From NCBI GenBank assembly GCA_964016885.1, contig OZ024742.1:14054622-14118621 (forward strand): a stretch of DNA of 64,000 nucleotides. Reading direction: 5' to 3'. Positions within the stretch are counted from its first letter, which is position 1, and the number at the start of each line of letters is the position of its first letter. A program made the position numbers and the translations under genes. Positions 37,128 to 51,300 of this stretch are shown here, one piece after another. This stretch comes from Eledone cirrhosa. Lineage: Eukaryota; Mollusca; Cephalopoda; Octopoda; Eledonidae. The notes below the pieces were generated by a model. The model ran no database searches. It was not told the origin of the DNA and was given only the letters and a program-made list of their open reading frames with translations.

Positions 37128-40100
37128 AACGTGAGACCTAACCCTAGAAGTGACCACCTGACCTAATCTAGCCTCAATGTGAGACTATCTAACCCAAGAA
37201 ATGACCACCTGACCTAGTCTAGTCTCAATGTGAGACCATCTAACCCTAGAAGTGACCACCTGACCTAGTCTAACCTCAATGTGAGACCTCTAACCCTAGA
37301 AGTGACCAGCTGACCTTGTCTAGCCTCAATATTTGACCTTCTATCCCTAGAAGTGACCACCTGACCTAGTCTAGCCTCAATGTGAGACCATCTAACCCAA
37401 GAAGTGACCACCTGACCTAGTCTAGCCTCAATGTGAGACCATCTAACCCTAGAAGTGACCACCTGACCTAGTCTAACCTCAATGTGAGACCTCTAACCCT
37501 AGAAGTGACCAGCTGACCTTGTCTAGCCTCAATGTTTGATCTTCTATCCCTAGAAGTGACCACCTGACCGAGTCTATCCTCAATGTGAGATAATCTAATG
37601 CAAGAAGTGACCACCTGACCTAGTGTAACCTCAATGTGAGACCTAACCCTAGAAGTGACCAGCTGACCTAGTCTAGCCTCAATGTGAGACTTCTAACCCT
37701 AGAAGTGACAACCTGACCGAGTGTAAACTGAATGTGAGACCTAACCCAAGAAGTAACCACCTGACCTAGTCTAGCCTCCAATGTGAGACCTAATCCTAGA
37801 AGTGACCACCTGACCTAGTCTAGCCTCAATGTGAGACCTGACCAAGTCTAGCCTCAATGTGTGACCTATCCCTAGAAGTGACCACCTGACCTAGTGTAAC
37901 CTAACCCTAGAAGTGACCAACTGACCTAGTCTAGCCTAAATGCGAGACCTAACCCTAGAAGTGACCACCTGACCTAGTCTAGCCTCAATGTGAGACCTAA
38001 CCCTAGAAGTGACCACCTGACCTAGTCTAGCCTCAATGTGAGATTTCTAACCCTAGAAGTGACAACCTGACCAAGTGTAAACTGAATGTGAGATCTAACC
38101 CAAGAAGTGACCACCTCACCTAGTCTAACCTCAATGTGAGACCTCTAACCCTAGAAGTGACCAGCTGACCGTGTCTAGCCTCAATGTGTGACTTATCCCT
38201 AGAAGTGACCACCTGACCTAGTGTAACCTAAACCTAGAAGTGACCACCTGACCTTGTCTAGCCTCACTGTGAGACCATCTAACTCAAGGAGTGACCACCT
38301 GACCTAGTGTAACCTCAATGTGACAACTTCTAACCCTAGAAGTGACCACTTACCTAGTCTAACCTCAATGTGAGACCTAACCCTAGAAGTGACCACCAGA
38401 CCTAGTCTAGCCTCAATGTGAGACCTAACACTAGAAGTGACCACCTGACCTAGTCTAGCCTCAATATGAGACCATCTAACGCAAGAAGTGACCACCTGAC
38501 CTAGTGTAACCTCAATGTGAGTCCTAACCCTAGAAGTGACCACCTGACCTTGTCTAACCTCAATGTGAGACCTTGTAACCCTAGAAGTGACCACCTGACC
38601 TAGTCTAGCCTCAATGTGAGACCATCTAACCCTAGAAGTGACCACCTTACCTAGCCTAGCCTCAATATGAGACCATCTAACGCAAGAAGTGACCACCTGA
38701 CCTAGTGTAACCTCAATGTGAGACCTAACTCTATAAGTGACCACCTGACCTAGTCTAGCCTCAATGTGAGACCTAACCCTAGAAGTGAACACCTGGCCTA
38801 GTCTAGCCTCAATATGAGACCATCTAACCCTAGAAATGACCACCTTGCCTAGTCTAGTCTCAATGTGAGACCTAGCCCTAGAAGTGACCACCTGACCTAG
38901 TCTAGCCTCAATGTGAGATCTAACCCTAGAAGTGACCACCTGACTTAGTCTAGCCTGAATGTGAGACCTTCTAACCCAAGAAGTGACCAGCTGACCTAGT
39001 CTAGCCTCAATGTGAGACTTCTAACCCTAGAAGTGACAACCTGACCTAGTGTAAACTGAATGTGAGAAGTAACCCAAGAAGTGACCACCTGACCTAGTCT
39101 AGCCTCAATGTGAGACGATCTAACCCAAGAAGTGACCACCTGAACTAGTGTAACCTCAATGAGACCTAACCCTAGAAGTGACAACCTGACCTAGTCTAGC
39201 CTCAATGTGAGACCTAACCCTAGCAGTGACCACCTGACCTAGTCTAGCCTCAACGTGAGACCTAACCCTAGAAGTGACCACCTGACCTAATCTAGCCTCA
39301 ATGTGAGACTATCTAACCCAAGAAGTGACCACCTGACCTAGTCTAGCCTCAATGTGAGACCATCTAACCCTAGAAGTGACCACCTGACCTAGTCTAACCT
39401 CAATGTGAGACCTCTAACCCTAGAAGTGACCAGCTGACCTTGTCTAGCCTCAATGTTTGACCTTCTATCCCTAGAAGTGACCACCTGACCTAGTCGAGCC
39501 TCAATGTGAGATAATCTAACGCAAGAAGTGACCAGCTGACCTAGTCTAGCCTCAATGTGAGACTTCTAACCCTAGAAGTGACAACCTGACCGAGTGTAAA
39601 CTGAATGTGAGACCTAACCCAAGAAGTAACCACCTGACCTAGTCTAGCCTCCAATGTGAGACCTAATCCTAGAAGTGACCACCTGACCTAGTCTAGCCTC
39701 AATGTGAGACCTAACCCTAGAAGTGATCAGCTGACCTAGTCTAGCCTCAATGTGTGACCTATCCCTAGAAGTGACCACCTGACCTAGTGTAACCTAACCC
39801 TAGAAGTGACCAACTGACCTAGTCTAGCCTAAATGTGAGACCTAACCCTAGAAGTGACCAACTGACCTAGTCTAGCCTCAATGTGAGACCATCTAACGCA
39901 AGAAGTGACCACCTGACCTAGTGTAACCTCATTGTGAGACATAACCCTAGAAGTGACCACCTGACCTAGTCTAACCTCAATGTGAGACCTTTAACCCTAG
40001 AAGTGACCACCTGACCTAGTCTAGCCTCAATGTGAGACCTAACCCTAGAAGTGACCACCTGACCTAGTCTAGCCTCAATGTGAGATTTCTAACCCTAGAA

Positions 40101-40737
40101 GTGACAACCTGACCAAGTGTAAACTGAATGTGAGACCTTCTAACCCAAGAAGTGACCACCTGACCTAGTCTAGCCTCAATGTGAGACCTTCTTACCCTAG
40201 AAGTGACCACCTGACCTAGTCTAGCCTCAATGTGAGACCTCACCCTAGAAGTGACCACCTCACCTAGTCTAACCTCAATGTGAGACCTCTAACCCTAAAA
40301 GTGACCAGCTGACCTTGTCTAGCCTCAATGTGTGACTTATCCCTAGAAGTGACCACCTGACCTAGTGTAACCTAAACCTAGAAGTGACCACCTGACCTTG
40401 TCTAGCCTCACTGTGAGACCATCTAACGCAAGGAGTGACCACCTGACCTAGTGTAACCTCAATGTGAGAACTTCTAACCCTAGAAGTGACCACTTACCTA
40501 GTCTAACCTCAATGTGAGACCTAACCCTAGAAGTGACCACCAGACCTAGTCTAGCCTCAATGTGAGACCTTCTAACCCTAGAAGTGACCACCTTACCTAG
40601 TCTAGTCTCAATGTGAGACCTAACTCTAGAAGTGACCACCTGACCTAGTCTAGCCTCAATGTGAGACCATCTAACCCTAGAAGTGACCACCTTACCTAGT
40701 CTAGTCTCATTGTGAGACCTAACCCTAGAAATGAACA
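37128..40737 (+). repeat. Satellite segment homologous to 44.8-48.4 kb
   Basis: After some 430 bp of ordinary units, the sequence from about 37560 follows that at about 44820-48370. The spacing starts at 7,257 bp. It rises by 51 bp near 38110, where one unit is absent here, and by 85 bp near 38440, where a GACCTAGTCTGACC block is absent here, giving 7,393 bp. It rises again by 246 bp near 40622. A 28-bp shortened unit lies at 37824-37851 and an AATGCGAG change near 37940. It is an older or rearranged relative of the 11,320-bp super-unit. Confidence 0.78.
40600..40650 (+). repeat. In-register deletion junction (hybrid unit)
   Basis: Relative to 47993-48289, this segment lacks 246 bp, exactly three 48-bp and two 51-bp units. 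The unit at the join reads ACCTAACTCTAGAAGTGACC. Its first half matches the CTCTCGAAG unit near 48260 and its second half an ordinary unit. A hybrid unit at an exact multiple of the repeat is the expected trace of unequal crossing-over or conversion. Confidence 0.7.
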
Positions 40738-43700
40738 CCTGACCTAGTCTAGTCTCAATGTGAGACCTAACCCTAGAAGTGACCACCTGACCTAATCTAG
40801 CCTCAATGTGAGACTATCTAACCCAAGAAGTGACCACCTGACCTAGTCTAGCCTCAATGTGAGACCATCTAACCCTAGAAGTGACCACCTTACCTAGTCT
40901 AACCTCAATGTGAGACCTCTAACCCTAGATGTGACCAGCTGACCTTGTCTAGCCACAATCTTTGACCTTCTATCCCTAGAAGTGACCACCTGACCTAGTC
41001 TAGCCTCAATGTGAGACCTAACCCTAGAAGTGAACACCTGGCCTAGTCTAGCCTCAATATGAGACCATCTAACCCTAGAAATGACCACCTTGCCTAGTCT
41101 AGTCTCAATGTGAGACCTAGCCCTAGAAGTGACCACCTGACCTAGTCTAGCCTCAATGTGAGATCTAACCCTAGAAGTGACCACCTGACTTAGTCTAGCC
41201 TGAATGTGAGACCTTCTAACCCAAGAAGTGACCAGCTGACCTAGTCTAGCCTCAATGTGAGACTTCTAACCCTAGAAGTGACAACCAGACCTAGTGTAAA
41301 CTGAATGTGAGAAGTAACCCAAGAAGTGACCACCTGACCTAGTCTAGCCTCAATGTGAGACGATCTAACCCAAGAAGTGACCACCTGAACTAGTGTAACC
41401 TCAATGAGACCTAACCCTAGAAGTGACAACCTGACCTAGTCTAGCCTCAATGTGAGACCTAACCCTAGCAGTGACCACCTGACCTAGTCTAGCCTCAACG
41501 TGAGACCTAACCCTAGAAGTGACCACCTGACCTAATCTAGCCTCAATGTGAGACTATCTAACCCAAGAAGTGACCACCTGACCTAGTCTAGCCTCAATGT
41601 GAGACCATCTAACCCTAGAAGTGACCACCTGACCTAGTCTAACCTCAATGTGAGACCTCTAACCCTAGAAGTGACCAGCTGACCTTGTCTAGCCTCAATG
41701 TTTGACCTTCTATCCCTAGAAGTGACCACCTGACCTAGTCGAGCCTCAATGTGAGATAATCTAACGCAAGAAGTGACCACCTGACCTAGTGTAACCTCAA
41801 TGTGAGACCTAACCCTAGAAGTGACCAGCTGACCTAGTCTAGCCTCAATGTGAGACTTCTAACCCTAGAAGTGACAACCTGACCGAGTGTAAACTGAATG
41901 TGAGACCTAACCCAAGAAGTAACCACCTGACCTAGTCTAGCCTCCAATGTGAGACCTAATCCTAGAAGTGACCACCTGACCTAGTCTAGCCTCAATGTGA
42001 GACCTAACCCTAGAAGTGATCAGCTGACCTAGTCTAGCCTCAATGTGTGACCTATCCCTAGAAGTGACCACCTGACCTAGTGTAACCTAACCCTAGAAGT
42101 GACCAACTGACCTAGTCTAGCCTAAATGTGAGACCTAACCCTAGAAGTGACCAACTGACCTAGTCTAGCCTCAATGTGAGACCATCTAACGCAAGAAGTG
42201 ACCACCTGACCTAGTGTAACCTCATTGTGAGACATAACCCTAGAAGTGACCACCTGACCTAGTCTAACCTCAATGTGAGACCTTTAACCCTAGAAGTGAC
42301 CACCTGACCTAGTCTAGCCTCAATGTGAGACCTAACCCTAGAAGTGACCACCTGACCTAGTCTAGCCTCAATGTGAGATTTCTAACCCTAGAAGTGACAA
42401 CCTGACCAAGTGTAAACTGAATGTGAGACCTTCTAACCCAAGAAGTGACCACCTGACCTAGTCTAGCCTCAATGTGAGACCTTCTTACCCTAGAAGTGAC
42501 CACCTGACCTAGTCTAGCCTCAATGTGAGACCTCACCCTAGAAGTGACCACCTCACCTAGTCTAACCTCAATGTGAGACCTCTAACCCTAAAAGTGACCA
42601 GCTGACCTTGTCTAGCCTCAATGTGTGACTTATCCCTAGAAGTGACCACCTGACCTAGTGTAACCTAAACCTAGAAGTGACCACCTGACCTTGTCTAGCC
42701 TCACTGTGAGACCATCTAACGCAAGGAGTGACCACCTGACCTAGTGTAACCTCAATGTGAGAACTTCTAACCCTAGAAGTGACCACTTACCTAGTCTAAC
42801 CTCAATGTGAGACCTAACCCTAGAAGTGACCACCAGACCTAGTCTAGCCTCAATGTGAGACCTTCTAACCCTAGAAGTGACCACCTTACCTAGTCTAGTC
42901 TCAATGTGAGACCTAACCCTAGAAGTGACCACCTGACCTAGTCTAGCCTCAATGTGAGACCTAACCCTAGAAGTGACCACCTGACCTAGTCTAGCCTCAA
43001 TGTGAGACCTAACCTTAGAAGTGACCACCTGACCTAATCTAGTCTCAATGTGAGACTATCTAACCCAAGAAGTGACCAGCTGACCTAGTCTAGCCTCAAT
43101 GTGAGACCTTGTAACCCTAGAAGTGACCACCTGACCTAGTCTAGCCTCAATGTGAGACCTAACTCTCGAAGTGAACACCTGACCTAGTCTAGCCTCAATG
43201 TGAGACCATCTAACCCTAGAAGTGACCACCTTACCTAGTCTAGTCTCATTGTGAGACCTAACCCTAGAAATGAACACCTGACCTAGTCTAGTCTCAATGT
43301 GAGACCTAACCCTAGAAGTGACCACCTGACCTAATCTAGCCTCAATGTGAGACTATCTAACCCAAGAAGTGACCACCTGACCTAGTCTAGCCTCAATGTG
43401 AGACCATCTAACCCTAGAAGTGACCACCTTACCTAGTCTAACCTCAATGTGAGACCTCTAACCCTAGATGTGACCAGCTGACCTTGTCTAGCCACAATCT
43501 TTGACCTTCTATCCCTAGAAGTGACCACCTGACCTAGTCTAGCCTCAATGTGAGATAATCTAACGCAAGAAGTGACCACCTGACCTAGTGTAACCTCAAT
43601 GTGAGACCTTCTAACCCTAGAACTGACCACCTGACCTAATCTAGTCTCAATGTGAGACTATCTAACCCAAGAAGTGACCAGCTGACCTAGTCTAGCCTCA

Positions 43701-45534
43701 ATGTGAGACTTCTAACCCTATAAGTGACACCCTGACCGAGTGTATACTGAATGTGAGACCTAACCCAAGAAGTAACCACCTGACCTAGTCTAGCCTCCAA
43801 TGTGAGACCTAATCCTAGAAGTGACCACCTGACCTAGTCTAGCCTCAATGTGAGACCTAACCCTAGAAGTGACCACCTGACCTAGTCTAGCCTCAATGTG
43901 AGATCTTACTCTAGAAGTGACCACCTGACCTAGTCTAGCCTCAATGTGAGACCTAACCCTAGAAGTGACCACCTGACCTAGTCTAGCCTCAATGTGAGAC
44001 CTAACCTTAGAAGTGACCACCTGACCTAATCTAGTCTCAATGTGAGACTATCTAACCCAAGAAGTGACCAGCTGACCTAGTCTAGCCTCAATGTGAGACC
44101 TTGTAACCCTAGAAGTGACCACCTGACCTAGTCTAGCCTCAATGTGAGACCTAACTCTCGAAGTGAACACCTGACCTAGTCTAGCCTCAATGTGAGACCA
44201 TCTAACCCTAGAAGTGACCACCTTACCTAGTCTAGTCTCATTGTGAGACCTAACCCTAGATGTGAACACCTGACCTAGTCTAGTCTCAATGTGAGATCTA
44301 ACCCTAGAAGTGACCACCTGACCTAATCTAGCCTCAATGTGAGACTATCTAACCCTAGAAGTGACCACCTGACCTTGTCTAACCTCAATGTGAGACCTTG
44401 TAACCATAGAAGTGACCACCTGACCTAGTCTAGCCTCAATGTGAGACCATCTAACCCTAGAAGTGACCATCTTACCTAGTCTAGCCTCAATATGAGACCA
44501 TCTAACGCAAGAAGTGACCACCTGACCTAGTGTAACCTCAATGTGAGACCTAACCCTGTAAGTGACCACCTGACCTAGTCTAGCCTCAATGTGAGACCTA
44601 ACCCTAGAAGTGAACACCTGGCTTAGTCTAGCCTCAATATGAGACCATCTAACCCAAGAAGTGACCACCTGACCTAGTCTAGCCTCAATGTGAGACCATC
44701 TAACCCTAGAAGTGACCACCTGACCTAGTCTAACCTCAATGTGAGACCTCTAACCCTAGAAGTGACCAGCTGACCTTGTCTAGCCTCAATGTTTGACCTT
44801 CTATCCCTAGAAGTGACCACCTGACCGAGTCTAGCCTCAATGTGAGATAATCTAATGCAAGACGTGACCACCTGACCTAGTGTAACCTCAATGTGAGACC
44901 TAACCCTAGAAGTGACCAGCTGACCTAGTCTAGCCTCAATGTGAGACTTCTAACCCTAGAAGTGACAACCTGACCGAGTGTAAACTGAATGTGAGACCTA
45001 ACCCAAGAAGTAACCACCTGACCTAGTCTAGCCTCCAATGTGAGACCTAATCCTAGAAGTGACCACCTGACCTAGTCTAGCCTCAATGTGAGACCTGACC
45101 TAGTCTAGACTCAATGTGTGACCTATCCCTAGAAGTGACCACCTGACCTAGTGTAACCTAACCCTAGAAGTGACCAACTGACCTAGTCTAGCCTAAATGC
45201 GAGACCTAACCCTAGAAGTGACCACCTGACCTAGTCTAGCCTCAATGTGAGACCTAACCCTAGAAGTGACCACCTGACCTAGTCTAGCCTCAATGTGAGA
45301 TTTCTAACCCTAGTAGTGACAACCTGACCAAGTGTAAACTGAATGTGAGATCTAACCCAAGAAGTGACCACCTGACCTAGTCTAGCCTCAATGTGAGACC
45401 TTCTAACCCTAGAAGTGACCACCTCACCTAGTCTAACCTCAATGTGAGACCTCTAACCCTAGAAGTGACCAGCTGACCGTGTCTAGCCTCAATGTGTGAC
45501 TTATCCCTAGAAGTGACCACCTGACCTAGTGTAA

Positions 45535-45569
45535 CCTAAACCTAGAAGTGACCACCTGACCTTGTCTAG
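45535..45569 (+). repeat. Shortened 35-bp unit (example)
   Basis: The unit reads CCTAAACCTAGAAG at its start, so the TCAATGTGAGACC block is missing. The 13-bp loss lies between two CCT triplets of the full unit, which suggests replication slippage between short direct repeats. The same type with GTAACCTAAACC, GTAACCTAACTC or GTAACATAAACC recurs throughout the window. Because 13 is not a multiple of three, each copy breaks the antisense reading frame. Confidence 0.8.
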
Positions 45570-48376
45570 CCTCACTGTGAGACCATCTAACTCAAGGAGT
45601 GACCACCTGACCTAGTGTAACCTCAATGTGACAACTTCTAAACCTAGAAGTGACCACTTACCTAGTCTAACCTCAATGTGAGACCTAACCCTAGAAATGA
45701 CCACCAGACCTAGTCTAGCCTCAATGTGAGACCTAACACTAGAAGTGACCACCTGACCTAGTCTGACCTCTAACCCTGGAAGTGACCAGCTGACCTTGTC
45801 TAGTCTCAAGGTTTGACCTATCCCTAGAAGTGAGCACCTGACCTACTCTAGCCTCAATATGAGACCATCTAACGCAAGAAGTGACCACCTGACCTAGTGT
45901 AACCTCAATGTGAGTCCTAACCCTAGAAGTGACCACCTGACCTTGTCTAACCTCAATGTGAGACCTTGTAACCCTAGAAGTGACCACCTGACCTAGTCTA
46001 GCCTCAATGTGAGACCATCTAACCCTAGAAGTGACCACCTTACCTAGTCTAGCCTCAATATGAGACCATCTAACGCAAGAAGTGACCACCTGACCTAGTG
46101 TAACCTCAATGTGAGACCTAACTCTATAAGTGACCACCTGACCTAGTCTAGCCTCAATGTGAGACCTAACCCTAGAAGTGAACACCTGGCCTAGTCTAGC
46201 CTTAATATGAGACCATCTAACCCTAGAAATGACCACCTTGCCTAGTCTAGTCTCAATGTGAGACCTAGCCCTAGAAGTGACCACCTGACCTAGTCTAGCC
46301 TCAATGTGAGATCTAACCCTAGAAGTGACCACCTGACTTAGTCTAGCCTGAATGTGAGACCTTCTAACCCAAGAAGTGACCAGCTGACCTAGTCTAGCCT
46401 CAATGTGAGACTTCTAACCCTAGAAGTGACAACCTGACCTAGTGTAAACTGAATGTGAGAAGTAACCCAAGAAGTGACCACCTGACCTAGTCTAGCCTCA
46501 ATGTGAGACGATCTAACCCAAGAAGTGACCACCTGAACTAGTGTAACCTCAATGAGACCTAACCCTAGAAGTGACAACCTGACCTAGTCTAGCCTCAATG
46601 TGAGACCTAACCCTAGCAGTGACCACCTGACCTAGTCTAGCCTCAACGTGAGACCTAACCCTAGAAGTGACCACCTGACCTAATCTAGCCTCAATGTGAG
46701 ACTATCTAACCCAAGAAGTGACCACCTGACCTAGTCTAGCCTCAATGTGAGACCATCTAACCCTAGAAGTGACCACCTGACCTAGTCTAACCTCAATGTG
46801 AGACCTCTAACCCTAGAAGTGACCAGCTGACCTTGTCTAGCCTCAATGTTTGACCTTCTATCCCTAGAAGTGACCACCTGACCTAGTCGAGCCTCAATGT
46901 GAGATAATCTAACGCAAGAAGTGACCAGCTGACCTAGTCTAGCCTCAATGTGAGACTTCTAACCCTAGAAGTGACAACCTGACCGAGTGTAAACTGAATG
47001 TGAGACCTAACCCAAGAAGTAACCACCTGACCTAGTCTAGCCTCCAATGTGAGACCTAATCCTAGAAGTGACCACCTGACCTAGTCTAGCCTCAATGTGA
47101 GACCTAACCCTAGAAGTGATCAGCTGACCTAGTCTAGCCTCAATGTGTGACCTATCCCTAGAAGTGACCACCTGACCTAGTGTAACCTAACCCTAGAAGT
47201 GACCAACTGACCTAGTCTAGCCTAAATGTGAGACCTAACCCTAGAAGTGACCAACTGACCTAGTCTAGCCTCAATGTGAGACCATCTAACGCAAGAAGTG
47301 ACCACCTGACCTAGTGTAACCTCATTGTGAGACATAACCCTAGAAGTGACCACCTGACCTAGTCTAACCTCAATGTGAGACCTTTAACCCTAGAAGTGAC
47401 CACCTGACCTAGTCTAGCCTCAATGTGAGACCTAACCCTAGAAGTGACCACCTGACCTAGTCTAGCCTCAATGTGAGATTTCTAACCCTAGAAGTGACAA
47501 CCTGACCAAGTGTAAACTGAATGTGAGACCTTCTAACCCAAGAAGTGACCACCTGACCTAGTCTAGCCTCAATGTGAGACCTTCTTACCCTAGAAGTGAC
47601 CACCTGACCTAGTCTAGCCTCAATGTGAGACCTCACCCTAGAAGTGACCACCTCACCTAGTCTAACCTCAATGTGAGACCTCTAACCCTAAAAGTGACCA
47701 GCTGACCTTGTCTAGCCTCAATGTGTGACTTATCCCTAGAAGTGACCACCTGACCTAGTGTAACCTAAACCTAGAAGTGACCACCTGACCTTGTCTAGCC
47801 TCACTGTGAGACCATCTAACGCAAGGAGTGACCACCTGACCTAGTGTAACCTCAATGTGAGAACTTCTAACCCTAGAAGTGACCACTTACCTAGTCTAAC
47901 CTCAATGTGAGACCTAACCCTAGAAGTGACCACCAGACCTAGTCTAGCCTCAATGTGAGACCTTCTAACCCTAGAAGTGACCACCTTACCTAGTCTAGTC
48001 TCAATGTGAGACCTAACCCTAGAAGTGACCACCTGACCTAGTCTAGCCTCAATGTGAGACCTAACCCTAGAAGTGACCACCTGACCTAGTCTAGCCTCAA
48101 TGTGAGACCTAACCTTAGAAGTGACCACCTGACCTAATCTAGTCTCAATGTGAGACTATCTAACCCAAGAAGTGACCAGCTGACCTAGTCTAGCCTCAAT
48201 GTGAGACCTTGTAACCCTAGAAGTGACCACCTGACCTAGTCTAGCCTCAATGTGAGACCTAACTCTCGAAGTGAACACCTGACCTAGTCTAGCCTCAATG
48301 TGAGACCATCTAACCCTAGAAGTGACCACCTTACCTAGTCTAGTCTCATTGTGAGACCTAACCCTAGAAATGAACA

Positions 48377-51300
48377 CCTGACCTAGTCTAGTCTCAATGT
48401 GAGACCTAACCCTAGAAGTGACCACCTGACCTAATCTAGCCTCAATGTGAGACTATCTAACCCAAGAAGTGACCACCTGACCTAGTCTAGCCTCAATGTG
48501 AGACCATCTAACCCTAGAAGTGACCACCTTACCTAGTCTAACCTCAATGTGAGACCTCTAACCCTAGATGTGACCAGCTGACCTTGTCTAGCCACAATCT
48601 TTGACCTTCTATCCCTAGAAGTGACCACCTGACCTAGTCTAGCCTCAATGTGAGACCTAACCCTAGAAGTGAACACCTGGCCTAGTCTAGCCTCAATATG
48701 AGACCATCTAACCCTAGAAATGACCACCTTGCCTAGTCTAGTCTCAATGTGAGACCTAGCCCTAGAAGTGACCACCTGACCTAGTCTAGCCTCAATGTGA
48801 GATCTAACCCTAGAAGTGACCACCTGACTTAGTCTAGCCTGAATGTGAGACCTTCTAACCCAAGAAGTGACCAGCTGACCTAGTCTAGCCTCAATGTGAG
48901 ACTTCTAACCCTAGAAGTGACAACCTGACCTAGTGTAAACTGAATGTGAGAAGTAACCCAAGAAGTGACCACCTGACCTAGTCTAGCCTCAATGTGAGAC
49001 GATCTAACCCAAGAAGTGACCACCTGAACTAGTGTAACCTCAATGAGACCTAACCCTAGAAGTGACAACCTGACCTAGTCTAGCCTCAATGTGAGACCTA
49101 ACCCTAGCAGTGACCACCTGACCTAGTCTAGCCTCAACGTGAGACCTAACCCTAGAAGTGACCACCTGACCTAATCTAGCCTCAATGTGAGACTATCTAA
49201 CCCAAGAAGTGACCACCTGACCTAGTCTAGCCTCAATGTGAGACCATCTAACCCTAGAAGTGACCACCTGACCTAGTCTAACCTCAATGTGAGACCTCTA
49301 ACCCTAGAAGTGACCAGCTGACCTTGTCTAGCCTCAATGTTTGACCTTCTATCCCTAGAAGTGACCACCTGACCTAGTCGAGCCTCAATGTGAGATAATC
49401 TAACGCAAGAAGTGACCACCTGACCTAGTGTAACCTCAATGTGAGACCTAACCCTAGAAGTGACCAGCTGACCTAGTCTAGCCTCAATGTGAGACTTCTA
49501 ACCCTAGAAGTGACAACCTGACCGAGTGTAAACTGAATGTGAGACCTAACCCAAGAAGTAACCACCTGACCTAGTCTAGCCTCCAATGTGAGACCTAATC
49601 CTAGAAGTGACCACCTGACCTAGTCTAGCCTCAATGTGAGACCTAACCCTAGAAGTGATCAGCTGACCTAGTCTAGCCTCAATGTGTGACCTATCCCTAG
49701 AAGTGACCACCTGACCTAGTGTAACCTAACCCTAGAAGTGACCAACTGACCTAGTCTAGCCTAAATGTGAGACCTAACCCTAGAAGTGACCAACTGACCT
49801 AGTCTAGCCTCAATGTGAGACCATCTAACGCAAGAAGTGACCACCTGACCTAGTGTAACCTCATTGTGAGACATAACCCTAGAAGTGACCACCTGACCTA
49901 GTCTAACCTCAATGTGAGACCTTTAACCCTAGAAGTGACCACCTGACCTAGTCTAGCCTCAATGTGAGACCTAACCCTAGAAGTGACCACCTGACCTAGT
50001 CTAGCCTCAATGTGAGATTTCTAACCCTAGAAGTGACAACCTGACCAAGTGTAAACTGAATGTGAGACCTTCTAACCCAAGAAGTGACCACCTGACCTAG
50101 TCTAGCCTCAATGTGAGACCTTCTTACCCTAGAAGTGACCACCTGACCTAGTCTAGCCTCAATGTGAGACCTCACCCTAGAAGTGACCACCTCACCTAGT
50201 CTAACCTCAATGTGAGACCTCTAACCCTAAAAGTGACCAGCTGACCTTGTCTAGCCTCAATGTGTGACTTATCCCTAGAAGTGACCACCTGACCTAGTGT
50301 AACCTAAACCTAGAAGTGACCACCTGACCTTGTCTAGCCTCACTGTGAGACCATCTAACGCAAGGAGTGACCACCTGACCTAGTGTAACCTCAATGTGAG
50401 AACTTCTAACCCTAGAAGTGACCACTTACCTAGTCTAACCTCAATGTGAGACCTAACCCTAGAAGTGACCACCAGACCTAGTCTAGCCTCAATGTGAGAC
50501 CTTCTAACCCTAGAAGTGACCACCTTACCTAGTCTAGTCTCAATGTGAGACCTAACCCTAGAAGTGACCACCTGACCTAGTCTAGCCTCAATGTGAGACC
50601 TAACCCTAGAAGTGACCACCTGACCTAGTCTAGCCTCAATGTGAGACCTAACCTTAGAAGTGACCACCTGACCTAATCTAGTCTCAATGTGAGACTATCT
50701 AACCCAAGAAGTGACCAGCTGACCTAGTCTAGCCTCAATGTGAGACCTTGTAACCCTAGAAGTGACCACCTGACCTAGTCTAGCCTCAATGTGAGACCTA
50801 ACTCTCGAAGTGAACACCTGACCTAGTCTAGCCTCAATGTGAGACCATCTAACCCTAGAAGTGACCACCTTACCTAGTCTAGTCTCATTGTGAGACCTAA
50901 CCCTAGAAATGAACACCTGACCTAGTCTAGTCTCAATGTGAGACCTAACCCTAGAAGTGACCACCTGACCTAATCTAGCCTCAATGTGAGACTATCTAAC
51001 CCAAGAAGTGACCACCTGACCTAGTCTAGCCTCAATGTGAGACCATCTAACCCTAGAAGTGACCACCTTACCTAGTCTAACCTCAATGTGAGACCTCTAA
51101 CCCTAGATGTGACCAGCTGACCTTGTCTAGCCACAATCTTTGACCTTCTATCCCTAGAAGTGACCACCTGACCTAGTCTAGCCTCAATGTGAGATAATCT
51201 AACGCAAGAAGTGACCACCTGACCTAGTGTAACCTCAATGTGAGACCTTCTAACCCTAGAACTGACCACCTGACCTAATCTAGTCTCAATGTGAGACTAT

